This document shows positions 29,676 to 38,002 of a stretch of 64,000 nt of DNA, one piece after another (the first letter of the stretch is position 1; each line of letters starts with the position of its first letter). Below the pieces are notes generated by a model. It saw nothing but the letters and a program-made list of their open reading frames with translations. It had not been told where the DNA came from and searched no databases. A program made the position numbers and the translations under genes. The stretch spans positions 4,182,501 through 4,246,500 of the forward strand of contig NZ_LT629762.1 of the NCBI RefSeq assembly GCF_900105155.1, written 5' to 3'. This DNA is from Pseudomonas prosekii (GTDB taxonomy: Bacteria; Pseudomonadota; Gammaproteobacteria; Pseudomonadales; Pseudomonadaceae).

Positions 29676-32093
29676 TCAGAACAAGATCTTCGCCACATCC
29701 GCAAAGCGCTTGGCGAAGTGCACGGTGATGCCCTCTTTCAGGTAGTCCGGCAATTCTTCGAAACTGCCACGGTTCGGCTCCGGCAGGATCAATTCGAAAA
29801 TCTTCTGCCGCCGCGCGGCGATGACTTTTTCGCGCACCCCGCCGATCGGCAGCACATGCCCGGTCAGCGTCAGCTCGCCGGTCATGGCGATGCCTTTTTT
29901 CGGCGCCTGATTACGTGCGAGCGAGAGCAGGGCGCTGGCCATGGTCACGCCGGCGCTCGGGCCATCTTTCGGGGTCGCGCCTTCCGGGACGTGCAGGTGA
30001 ACGAAGGCTTCGTCGAAGAATTTCGGGTCACCGCCAAACGACTTCAGGTTCGAACTGACGTAGCTGTAGGCGATTTCCGCCGACTCTTTCATCACGTCGC
30101 CCAGTTGCCCGGTGAGTTTGAAGCCACGGTTGAGCGTGTGAATCCGCGTCGCTTCAATCGGCAACGTCGCGCCGCCCATGCTGGTCCACGCCAGCCCGGT
30201 GATGACGCCGGTGCCGGACAGCACTTGTTCGTTGCGAAACACCGGATGGCCGAGTGACGCTTCGAGGTCTTTCGGGCCGATCTTGATCACCGCTTTTGGC
30301 TCGTCGATCAACTTGACCACGGCTTTGCGCACCAGTTTGCCCAGCTCTTTTTCCAGGTGGCGCACCCCGGCTTCGCGGGCATAACCGTCGATCAAGGCTT
30401 TCAATGCGCTGTCGCTGATGCTCAGGCTGCCTTTCGACACGCCGGCCTTCTCAAGCTGTTTCGGCCACAGGTGACGCTTGGCGATGGCGATCTTTTCTTC
30501 GGTGATGTAGCCCGACAGACGAATCACTTCCATGCGGTCGAGCAACGGGCCGGGAATCGAATCGAGGGTGTTGGCGGTGCAGATGAACAGGACTTTCGAC
30601 AGGTCCATGCGCAGGTCGAGGTAGTGGTCGAGGAATTCGACGTTCTGCTCCGGGTCGAGGGTTTCCAGGAGCGCCGAGGCCGGGTCGCCCTGGTAGCTTT
30701 GGCCCATCTTGTCGATTTCGTCGAGCATGATCACCGGGTTCATCACTTCGACGTCTTTCAACGCCTGCACCAGTTTGCCCGGCTGCGCGCCGATGTAGGT
30801 GCGGCGGTGGCCCTTGATCTCGGCTTCGTCGCGCATACCGCCGAGGCTGAAGCGGTAGAACGGCCGGCCCAGCGATTCGGCGATGGATTTGCCGACGCTG
30901 GTTTTGCCCACGCCTGGCGGGCCGACCAGCAGCACGATGGAACCGCTGATCTCACCTTTATAAGCACCGACCGCGAGGAATTCGAGGATCCGGTCCTTGA
31001 TGTCGTCGAGGCCGGCGTGGTGTTTGTCGAGCACTTTGCGCGCGTGCTTGAGGTCGAGTTTGTCGTCGCCGTAAACGCCCCACGGCACCGAGGTCGCCCA
31101 GTCGAGGTAGTTGCGCGTGACCGCATACTCCGGCGATCCGGTCTCGAGGATCGACAGCTTGTTCATTTCCTCTTCGATGCGTTTCTGCGCCTGCGCGGGC
31201 AGTTTCTTGCTTTCGAGGCGTTGCTGGAACTGTTCGATGTCGGCGCTGCGATCATCCTTGGTCAAGCCGAGTTCTTGCTGGATGACTTTGAGTTGTTCCT
31301 TGAGGAAGAACTCGCGCTGGTGCTCGCCGATCTTGCGGTTCACTTCGGCGGAGATTTCTTTCTGCAGGCGCGCGACTTCGACTTCCTTGCGCAGCATCGG
31401 CAGGACTTTTTCCATGCGCTTGAGCATCGGCACGCAGTCGAGCACTTCTTGCAGTTCGCTGCCGGTGGCGGAGGTCAGCGCGGCGGCGAAGTCGGTCAGC
31501 GGCGACGGATCGTTGGGGCTGAAGCGGTTGAGGTAGTTTTTCAGCTCTTCGCTGTACAGCGGGTTGAGCGGCAGCAGTTCCTTGATCGCGTTGATCAGCG
31601 CCATGCCGTAGGCCTTGACCTCGTCGGTCGGCTCGGTGGGCTGGTGCGGGTATTCGACTTCGACGAGGTACGGCGGGCGATGGTGTTTGAGCCAGGTTTT
31701 GATGCGGACGCGGGTCAGGCCTTGGGCGACGAATTGCAGTTTGCCGTTTTCGCGACTGGCGTGGTGCACTTTGACCAGGGTGCCGTATTCGGGCAGCGCG
31801 CCCGTATCGAAATGGCGCGGATCTTCCTGTGGCGTGTCCATGTAGAACAGGGCCAGGGAGTGGTGATCGGATTTGCTTACCAGGTCCAGTGTTTCAGCCC
31901 ACGGTTCTTCATTAACGATCACCGGCAGCACTTGGGCCGGGAAGAACGGGCGATTGTGGATCGGGATGATGTAAACCTTGTCCGGCAGGTTCTGGCCAGG
32001 CAGGGCGAGCCCTTTGCCGGTGGAGTGGTGTTCGATGTGGTCTGTTTCGCTGAATTCGGTGGGGTCTTCGGGGAATTCTTGCTGGTCGCTCAT
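29676..32093 (-). CDS. Lon-type ATP-dependent protease, AsrA-like second paralogue
   Basis: An 805-aa AAA+ protease. The N-terminal substrate domain begins with an acidic segment and LPDKVYIIPIHNRPFFPAQVLPVIV, unlike canonical Lon (LPLLPLRDVVVYP). The Walker A is GPPGVGKTSVGKSIAESLGR, Walker B VIMLDEIDKM, and the protease domain has the catalytic Ser in PKDGPSAGVTMASAL plus the Lys about 43 residues later (GGVREKVIAARR). Pseudomonads carry a canonical Lon elsewhere and a second one known as AsrA, linked to the aminoglycoside-stress response in P. aeruginosa. The N-terminus fits that paralogue. Start MSDQQEFPEDP follows the family. Confidence 0.9.
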   Translation of the reverse strand: MSDQQEFPEDPTEFSETDHIEHHSTGKGLALPGQNLPDKVYIIPIHNRPFFPAQVLPVIVNEEPWAETLDLVSKSDHHSLALFYMDTPQEDPRHFDTGALPEYGTLVKVHHASRENGKLQFVAQGLTRVRIKTWLKHHRPPYLVEVEYPHQPTEPTDEVKAYGMALINAIKELLPLNPLYSEELKNYLNRFSPNDPSPLTDFAAALTSATGSELQEVLDCVPMLKRMEKVLPMLRKEVEVARLQKEISAEVNRKIGEHQREFFLKEQLKVIQQELGLTKDDRSADIEQFQQRLESKKLPAQAQKRIEEEMNKLSILETGSPEYAVTRNYLDWATSVPWGVYGDDKLDLKHARKVLDKHHAGLDDIKDRILEFLAVGAYKGEISGSIVLLVGPPGVGKTSVGKSIAESLGRPFYRFSLGGMRDEAEIKGHRRTYIGAQPGKLVQALKDVEVMNPVIMLDEIDKMGQSYQGDPASALLETLDPEQNVEFLDHYLDLRMDLSKVLFICTANTLDSIPGPLLDRMEVIRLSGYITEEKIAIAKRHLWPKQLEKAGVSKGSLSISDSALKALIDGYAREAGVRHLEKELGKLVRKAVVKLIDEPKAVIKIGPKDLEASLGHPVFRNEQVLSGTGVITGLAWTSMGGATLPIEATRIHTLNRGFKLTGQLGDVMKESAEIAYSYVSSNLKSFGGDPKFFDEAFVHLHVPEGATPKDGPSAGVTMASALLSLARNQAPKKGIAMTGELTLTGHVLPIGGVREKVIAARRQKIFELILPEPNRGSFEELPDYLKEGITVHFAKRFADVAKILF

Positions 32094-32382
32094 GGGGCAC
32101 CTGCGCAATGGAGTATGGGTCTTAGATGGGGCAGGTGGGGGGTGGTTTCAATGGCTGTTGGTTTTTCTTGGGGGCGTGGCGGCCTTTGGGCCGACCATGT
32201 TCTTGGGGGGTGGGTATGTATTCCCCCAATCCCCTGTAGGAGTGAGCCTGCTCGCGATAGCAATCGATCCCCCAAAATCCATCCACCTGACACACCCCTT
32301 CCGCCGCCCCCCATAAATCCAGCGCCCACAAAAAAGCCGACTCCCTCTCCGGAAACGCCTTCATTCAATGTCTGCTGATAAT
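32094..32382. other. Intergenic region upstream of the Lon-like gene
   Basis: Non-coding. It holds an A/T- and G-run-rich leader of the Lon-like gene and a single REP (CTGTAGGAGTGAGCCTGCTC, about 32235-32262). It also holds, at 32319-32350, a degenerate duplicate of the gcd terminator region (CAGCGCCCACAAAAAA then GACTCCCTCTC). Confidence 0.6.
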
Positions 32383-32530
32383 TCAAACAGTTCGTATGCA
32401 ACCGGGAATCATCCTCTGCAACTCGCGTTCTGCCTCAACAATCTGCTCGGCCAGGGCTGCTCGGTAAGCGCTGAGAGATCGTCGAAGGTGATGTTGCCGG
32501 TCAGTGTGCCCAGTTCGAACAATTGACGGT
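32383..32530 (-). pseudogene. Possible remnant of a small gene
   Basis: Read on the minus strand, LFELGTLTGNITFDDLSA runs into a frame break and continues in another frame as SAYRAALAEQIVEAERELQR and MIPGCIRTV, ending at a stop at 32385. Neither part has a start with a ribosome-binding site. The amphipathic helix AALAEQIVEAERELQRM looks like real protein. I cannot name the family. Confidence 0.35.
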
Positions 32531-32557
32531 TCCTTGCGAGGCCCGTGCACGAATGTG

Positions 32558-32602
32558 CTGTTATTTATGACAGTAGACAGCTTTCCTGGGGTACCGCAGA
32601 TT
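32558..32602 (+). promoter_or_regulatory. Lux-box-like motif upstream of the 62-aa gene
   Basis: CTGTTATTTATGACAG at 32558-32573, followed by TAGACAG as in the other boxes. The hexamer 21 bases downstream of TA (CAGATT) is a poor -10, so activity is less certain here. Confidence 0.45.
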
Positions 32603-32664
32603 TGGGTGGTGTGCTCATCGAGGAGGACACGTTCATCAACTCGGGAAACATAGGGAGATAAACA

Positions 32665-32853
32665 GTGAACTATCCAATCAGCTCGACCTACAAGGGATGG
32701 ACCATTCTCGAATACAGCCCGGCCAACGCCGGTAATCGTTTCCGAATTGTTTACCCTGGAGGCAATGAGAGCGGCTTGTTCGAGTCTTTGAAACAGGCTC
32801 AGGACTCGATTGACTATCTGCTAGAGCAGCTTAAGGGCGACGGAAGGTTTTAA
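32665..32853 (+). CDS. Small hypothetical protein, 62 aa
   Basis: Starts at GTG after a good GGGAGAT site. The sequence MNYPISSTYKGWTILEYSPA has an N-terminal beta part followed by a helix (ESLKQAQDSIDYLLEQLKG). Aromatic and glycine residues (YKGWTI, FRIVYPGG) suggest a small beta-beta-alpha fold. No signal peptide. It lies alone between the Lon-like gene and gcd, in a segment flanked by duplicated terminator-like sequences, and carries the box motif upstream. Function unknown. Confidence 0.65.
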   Translation: MNYPISSTYKGWTILEYSPANAGNRFRIVYPGGNESGLFESLKQAQDSIDYLLEQLKGDGRF

Positions 32854-32947
32854 GCGGCTGTTTGTCCGCAGACAGGGATGTTGAATACTGAGCCATCATC
32901 GCCGGCTCGCTCACATTTGTGCCTCGCAAGACAAAAACAGCGCCCAC

Positions 32948-32980
32948 AAAAAAAGGCGACTCCCTCTCAGGAGTCGCCTT
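32948..32980 (-). terminator. gcd terminator
   Basis: Nine-bp perfect stem GGCGACTCC / GGAGTCGCC with loop CTCTCA. The seven-A run on the left becomes the U-tract on the minus strand, 25 bases after the gcd stop. Confidence 0.9.
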
Positions 32981-33004
32981 TTGTCCTTCAACCGCCGCTA
33001 AACC

Positions 33005-35416
33005 TTACTCGGACAGTTTGTACGCCATCACATAGTCACCCTGCTTGGTGCCCAGCGACCCGTGACCGCCCGCAACAACGAGCACGTATTGCTTGCCGTC
33101 CTTGCCGGTGTAGGTCATCGGTGTGGTTTGGGCGCCTGCTGGCAGGCGGCCTTCCCACAGTTGCTTGCCGTTTTTCACGTCGTAGGCGCGCAGGTACTGG
33201 TCGAGGGTGCCGCTCAGGAAGGCGACGCCACCGGCAGTGGTGAACGTGCCGCCCAGGCTTGGGACGCCCATGCTCAGCGGGATTGGAACCGGCGAGCTGT
33301 CGCGCACGGTGCCGTTTTTATGTTTCCAGATGGTTTTGCTGGTGGTCAGGTCGACCGCCGCCACGTAACCCCAGGCCGGAGCCTGGCACGGCAGGCCCAT
33401 TGGCGAGAGCAGGGCTTCGAGGACTACGCCGTACGGCGCGCCTTTGTTTGGCTGCACGCCTTCGGTTTCGCTTTTACGCGGGCCTTGCGCGGCGATTTCG
33501 GCGGCCGGGATCATTTTCGATTTGAACGCCATGTAGCTCGGGTTCACGAAAGCGATCTGACGGACCGGGTCAACCGAGATACCGCCCCAGTCGAACACGC
33601 CGAAGTTGCCTGGATAAACAATCGAACCCTGCAGCGATGGCGGCGTGAACGGGCCGTCGTAGCGCATGGATTTGAAGTCGATCCGGCAGATCAGTTGGTC
33701 GAACGGGGTCACGCCCCACATGTCGCGCTCTTGCAGCGGCGGCGGCATCAGGTTGAGGTCGGATTTCGGTTGGGTCGGCGAAGTGTGATCACCTTCGACA
33801 GCGCCTTGTGGCACCGGCACTTCGTTGATCGGCACGATCGCCTGGCCGTTGCTACGGTCCAGCACGTAGATGCTGCCTTGCTTGGTCGACGCGAGTACCG
33901 CTGGCTTGACGCCGTCAGCGGTTTTCAGGTCCATCAGGGTTGGCTGGCCACCGACGTCCATGTCCCACAGGTCATGGTGGGTGAACTGGAAGTGCCATTT
34001 GACTTGACCGGTGGCGATGTCCAGCGCGGTCAGGCCGGCGGCATGCAGTTCCGATTCAGGGGTGCGCGCACCGCCGAACTGGTCCGGAGTCTGGTTGCCC
34101 ATCGGCAGGTAGAGCATGCCGAGTTTTTCGTCGACGGCGAACATGGACCACATGTTCGGCGAGTTGCGCGTGTAGGTCTGGCCTTCGGCAATCGGCGTGG
34201 TGTCGTCCGGGTTGCCGCTGTCCCAGTTCCACACCAGTTTGCCGGTGTGCACGTCGAACGCGCGGATCACGCCGCTTGGCTCGTCGGTGGAAACGTTATC
34301 GGTGACGTGACCGCCAATCACTACCAGGTCTTTGGTGACGGCTGGAGGCGAGGTGGAGTAGTAACCGCCGGCGGCGAAGCTGCCGATGTTGGCGCGCAGG
34401 TCAACCTGGCCCTTGTCGCCGAAGTCTTCACACATTTTGCCGGTGTCGGCGTCGAGTGCGATCAGGCGAGTGTCGGCGGTTGGCAGGAAGATCCGGCGTG
34501 GGCACACGGCGCTGACTGGCGCGGTGCTCGCAGTGCCGGTCGGGCTCTGTTCGGAAGCGTAGACGGCGTCATCGTGATACGACACGCCACGGCAAGTCAT
34601 GTGCGCCCAACCCTTGAAGTTCGCCGCGTTTTGCGTGGAGAGCTTCGGATCGAAACGCCAGATTTCCTTGCCGGTGTCCGGGTCCAGCGCGATCACCTGG
34701 CTGTGCGGCGTGCAGACGTAGAGCATGCCGTTGACTTTCAGCGGGGTGTTTTCGGCGGTGGTTTCGCCCGGATCGTTAGGGCCAGGGATGTCACCGGTGC
34801 GGTATGTCCAGGCTGGGACCAGCTTGTGGGCGTTCTGCGGGGTGATCTGCGCCAGTGGCGAATAACGATCGCCGTGCGCGCTGCGACCGTAGGAATTCCA
34901 GTCACCGTCCGGCATCGCCGGGGCAGTGTTGGTCATGCCCGGAACGCTGTCGCGATCCAGTTGACCTTTGGTTTCACCCGGGTTGGTGAACTGGCTGGCC
35001 AGTGCAGCGGCGCCCGCGAGCACCACGGCCACGCTCAGCGCGCCAGTGCCCATCGGTGCAGCGCCGGTGCGTAACAGCGGACGGCGGAACCACGGCAGCA
35101 GCATGACGATGCCCAGGGCAAACAACAGCGCCAGACGCGGCACCAATTGCCACCAGTCGAGGCCGACTTCCCACAATGCCCAAACGGTACTGGCGAACAG
35201 CACCAGCGCGTACAGGCCCAGTGCCGCACGGCGAGCCATGATCAGCAAAATGCCGCTCAGCGCCAGGCCGATACCGGCCAGCAGGTAATACAGCGAGCCG
35301 CCGAGCATGCTCAGCTTGATACCCCCGGCCAGCATGGCCAGGCCCATTAGCAGAAGCAGGATACCGAGCAGGCTCGGTAGCAGGCGGCTTCGACTCAAAG
35401 CACCATCAGTGCTCAT
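33005..35416 (-). CDS. gcd: Membrane-bound PQQ-dependent glucose dehydrogenase
   Basis: An 803-aa quinoprotein that oxidises glucose to gluconolactone at the periplasmic face and passes electrons to ubiquinone. About five N-terminal hydrophobic helices (residues 10-140) anchor it and carry the quinone site. The rest is the PQQ beta-propeller, with repeats such as GDWNSYGRSAHGDRYSPLAQI, VIALDPDTGKEIWRFDP, and the C-terminal PAGAQTTPMTYTGKDGKQYVLVVAGGHG. The length matches Gcd. The carbohydrate porin gene oprB lies just upstream on the same strand, separated by a REP doublet, consistent with glucose entry then periplasmic oxidation. Confidence 0.96.
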   Translation of the reverse strand: MSTDGALSRSRLLPSLLGILLLLMGLAMLAGGIKLSMLGGSLYYLLAGIGLALSGILLIMARRAALGLYALVLFASTVWALWEVGLDWWQLVPRLALLFALGIVMLLPWFRRPLLRTGAAPMGTGALSVAVVLAGAAALASQFTNPGETKGQLDRDSVPGMTNTAPAMPDGDWNSYGRSAHGDRYSPLAQITPQNAHKLVPAWTYRTGDIPGPNDPGETTAENTPLKVNGMLYVCTPHSQVIALDPDTGKEIWRFDPKLSTQNAANFKGWAHMTCRGVSYHDDAVYASEQSPTGTASTAPVSAVCPRRIFLPTADTRLIALDADTGKMCEDFGDKGQVDLRANIGSFAAGGYYSTSPPAVTKDLVVIGGHVTDNVSTDEPSGVIRAFDVHTGKLVWNWDSGNPDDTTPIAEGQTYTRNSPNMWSMFAVDEKLGMLYLPMGNQTPDQFGGARTPESELHAAGLTALDIATGQVKWHFQFTHHDLWDMDVGGQPTLMDLKTADGVKPAVLASTKQGSIYVLDRSNGQAIVPINEVPVPQGAVEGDHTSPTQPKSDLNLMPPPLQERDMWGVTPFDQLICRIDFKSMRYDGPFTPPSLQGSIVYPGNFGVFDWGGISVDPVRQIAFVNPSYMAFKSKMIPAAEIAAQGPRKSETEGVQPNKGAPYGVVLEALLSPMGLPCQAPAWGYVAAVDLTTSKTIWKHKNGTVRDSSPVPIPLSMGVPSLGGTFTTAGGVAFLSGTLDQYLRAYDVKNGKQLWEGRLPAGAQTTPMTYTGKDGKQYVLVVAGGHGSLGTKQGDYVMAYKLSE

Positions 35417-35532
35417 AGTGTGGTTCTCCGTGACGTTTTAAGTAGTCCCGCGCAAGTTCACTGTAGATGACGATCCGGCGTGGGCATGGTTCAGTTAAAA
35501 AGTGTTCAGTTAAATGAAAACCTGTGCGGTCT

Positions 35533-35625
35533 TGTAGGAGCGAGGCTTGCCCGCGAAGGCGGCGTGTCAGTCAACATCAACGTTGAATGTAATGGCCTCT
35601 TCGCGGGCAAGCCTCGCTCCTACAA
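35533..35625. repeat. REP doublet (REPIN)
   Basis: CTTGTAGGAGCGAGGCTTGC and the inverted GCAAGCCTCGCTCCTACAAG between oprB and gcd. Such palindromes in an operon gap can stabilise the upstream mRNA. Confidence 0.92.
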
Positions 35626-35639
35626 GGTTTGCAGCAGCC

Positions 35640-37022
35640 TCAGAACGAAGTGGTGATCTTGATCCCGCCAATCAGCGCGTCATCGACCTTGTCCACGCCA
35701 CCCGGGTGGCGGATGTATTGCAGGTTCGGGCGCACGGTCAGCCAGTTGGTCACGTGCACGCCGTAATAAAGCTCGGCGCTGTATTCGGTGTCTTGCGGCG
35801 GCACGAACGTCGCGTCGTCGTAGTCATAAACCCCACGTGCCTGATTGATCGCCTCGGCGTTCTTGCGATAGGCCGGGTTGACGTGAACCCGCGCCATGGC
35901 AAAACCGATGTCGTCCTTGGCGCGTGCATCGAACAAGCCTTTGTAGACGACGCCGGCCTGGACATAGTTGTCGATGGCGTTGGTCTTCTTGTCGTGCATC
36001 GTGCCGTTGGCGAACACGCTCAAACCACGGGAATTATCGCTGGCGCGGCTGGTGATCTGCTGCTGCACACCCAGCCACACGCCGTGCTTGCTCGACGCGC
36101 TGCGATAGGCTTCGCCGCTCAGGGCCGCAGGCTGGCCGTTGCGATCCTTGTAGGCGTCGGTGGCTTTCGCATTGCTGTAGTAATAACCGGCGCGGTACTC
36201 GCCCGGCAGGCCGTTGAACTTCGGCGTCCACACCAGCTCGACCGGCAGGATTGCGCCTTGAGTGCCGCTGCCGCTGAGCTTGAAGCCGTTGTTGCGATCA
36301 AGGTTGGACGGGTTCTGCTCATACGCGCCGACCTGCGCATACAGCTCTGGCGTCAGGTGATATTTGACGCGCATCGCCCATTGGCTGACCGGCCAGTTGT
36401 ACCAGATGCCGCCGACCCAGTTGCCGACCTGCGAGCCGCAGAACGCCAGGTTCTGGAAGTCGCACGGGAAGCTGTTGAAGTCTTCGCCCTCGCCAAAGCG
36501 GCCGACCTTGATGTCGAGCTTCTGGTCGAAGAATTTCTGCTGATACCACATCTGCGTCAGGCGCCAGGTCTGGCCACGGCCCCAGACTTCCTGGGCCGAG
36601 GTGAAACCGCCGACCCGTGGGTCGTTGATCCGGTCGTTGCTGATGTTGTTGCCGCTGCGTTCGGTGACGGTCAGCTGAAATTCGGCATCGTCCCAACCGA
36701 GGATCTTCTGCAAGTCCAGATGCGTGCCGAGGCCGAACTGGTCGCTGTAGCGCGCCGTGCGATCGTGGTCATAACCGCCGTGCAGGTTGCTGCCCATTTC
36801 GCCGGTGTAATCGACTTTGAAGTCGTAGCCTTTTTCCGCGAGTTCGGTGCGCGTGCCGTTCCAGTCGCCGAGCATCCACGGCGACTCGCTGTCGAAGGCC
36901 GGGGCGGCGTGAACGCAGGTGGCGAGGCCGAAGGCGCTGAGGCCGCCGATCAGGTTCAGGGCTTTTCGCTGGGCAACAGGCATGCGGACAGCGCTGTCTC
37001 GCAGAGTAGGAAAATCAGGCAT
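35640..37022 (-). CDS. oprB: Carbohydrate-selective porin OprB
   Basis: Outer-membrane 16-stranded porin of the OprB family, 460 aa from the first ATG. The mature protein begins after ...LATCVHA-APAFDSESPWMLGDWNGTRTELAEKGYDFKVDYTGEM, the diagnostic OprB N-terminus, and ends with a terminal Phe (ALIGGIKITTSF). A cysteine pair (FPCDFQNLAFCGSQ) is conserved. The start is uncertain: the first Met gives a long pre-signal, and MPVAQRKALNLIGGLSAFGL (from 36983) would give a normal signal peptide. Neither has a strong ribosome-binding site. It takes up glucose and other sugars; gcd follows. Confidence 0.94.
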   Translation of the reverse strand: MPDFPTLRDSAVRMPVAQRKALNLIGGLSAFGLATCVHAAPAFDSESPWMLGDWNGTRTELAEKGYDFKVDYTGEMGSNLHGGYDHDRTARYSDQFGLGTHLDLQKILGWDDAEFQLTVTERSGNNISNDRINDPRVGGFTSAQEVWGRGQTWRLTQMWYQQKFFDQKLDIKVGRFGEGEDFNSFPCDFQNLAFCGSQVGNWVGGIWYNWPVSQWAMRVKYHLTPELYAQVGAYEQNPSNLDRNNGFKLSGSGTQGAILPVELVWTPKFNGLPGEYRAGYYYSNAKATDAYKDRNGQPAALSGEAYRSASSKHGVWLGVQQQITSRASDNSRGLSVFANGTMHDKKTNAIDNYVQAGVVYKGLFDARAKDDIGFAMARVHVNPAYRKNAEAINQARGVYDYDDATFVPPQDTEYSAELYYGVHVTNWLTVRPNLQYIRHPGGVDKVDDALIGGIKITTSF

Positions 37023-37217
37023 GGGTAAGTCGTTCTTGATCTTTTTCAGGGGGGTGAACTGAAGCGGCAGTATGTCGCGGGCAGCAGAAGCGATTCAGCT
37101 TGACGGGCGCAAGGATAATGTCCTGTTACAAATAGAGAAAGCGCTTTTCCTGACATGGATCATTTCGGATTCGGTAACAGTCGCCTGCGACCGCGCGTCG
37201 CACGACATTCCTCGACC

Positions 37218-37662
37218 CTGTAGGAGCAAAGCTTGCTCGCGAAAGCGGTGTGTCAGTCAATGAAGATATTGCCGGTGCGAACGTCTTCGCGAGCAAGCTC
37301 TGCTCCTACAGTGGGGGGCGGTGTGTCAGTCGACGAAGATGTTGCCGGTGCGGACGTCTTCGTGAGCAAGCTCTGCTCCTACAGTGGGGGGCGGTGTGTC
37401 AGTCGACGACGATGTGCCGATGCGAACGCCTGTGGGAGCAAAGCTTGCTCGCGATGGCGGTGGGTCAGTCGACGACGATGTTGCCGATGCGGACGCCTGT
37501 AGGAGCAGAGCTTGCTCGCGATGGCGGTGTGTCAGTCAATGAAGATATTGCCGATGCGGACGTCTTCGCGAGCAAGCTCTGCTCCTACAGTGGGGGGTGG
37601 TGGGTCAGTCGACGAAGATGTTGCCGATGCGAACGCCTTCGCGAGCAAGCTTCTCTCCCACG
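37218..37662. repeat. Array of seven REP units
   Basis: Seven REP sequences of the CTGTAGGAGCAAAGCTTGCT class occur in both orientations: forward near 37218, 37430 and 37497; inverted near 37282, 37357, 37562 and 37637. They are separated by near-identical spacers (GTGTCAGTCGACGAAGATGT and TGCCGGTGCGGACGTC). The array fills most of the 744-bp gap between oprB and the VF530 gene. Nothing recognisable lies at 37023-37217 beyond the oprB upstream region. Confidence 0.9.
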
Positions 37663-37766
37663 GTTGGTGGTCGGGATGGCCTACAGTTAACGGAGCGCTT
37701 CCACCCGACGAAGGCCTCGGCTAAGGTGCGCGGCTTCTTCAAACTTTCTTTGCGCAAAGGCCCGGC

Positions 37767-38000
37767 ATGACCGAACACAACAACGACAACCCGCTGCACG
37801 GCGTGACGCTGGAGCAAATCCTCAACGCCCTGGTCGCACACTACGAGTGGGCGGGGCTGGCCGAGCGCATCGACATTCGTTGCTTCAAGAGCGATCCGAG
37901 CATCAAGTCGAGCCTGACCTTCCTGCGTAAAACCCCGTGGGCGCGGGAGAAAGTCGAGCGCCTGTACGTCAAACTGATGCGCACCAAGCGTCCCCTCTGA
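37767..38000 (+). CDS. VF530-type small DNA-binding protein
   Basis: A 77-aa protein beginning [20 protein letters not shown]. The core [58 protein letters not shown] is characteristic of the VF530 (DUF2132) family, whose structure is a helical fold with DNA-binding ability. The conserved [12 protein letters not shown] motif is complete. AAAGGCCC precedes the ATG. It sits directly ahead of a membrane protein gene on the same strand (two-base gap), so the two may be cotranscribed. Its physiological role is not established. Confidence 0.88.
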   Translation: MTEHNNDNPLHGVTLEQILNALVAHYEWAGLAERIDIRCFKSDPSIKSSLTFLRKTPWAREKVERLYVKLMRTKRPL

Positions 38001-38002
38001 CT

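Noticed and set aside
30357..32378. A 673-codon open frame opposite the Lon-like gene
   Set aside because: Antisense shadow of a well-supported AAA+ protease; no motifs, no ribosome-binding site.
33062..35074. A 670-codon open frame opposite gcd
   Set aside because: Antisense shadow of gcd caused by codon bias in GC-rich sequence.
37218..37662. Possible CRISPR array from the alternating repeats
   Set aside because: The repeats are inverted REP palindromes with conserved spacers, typical of REP arrays.
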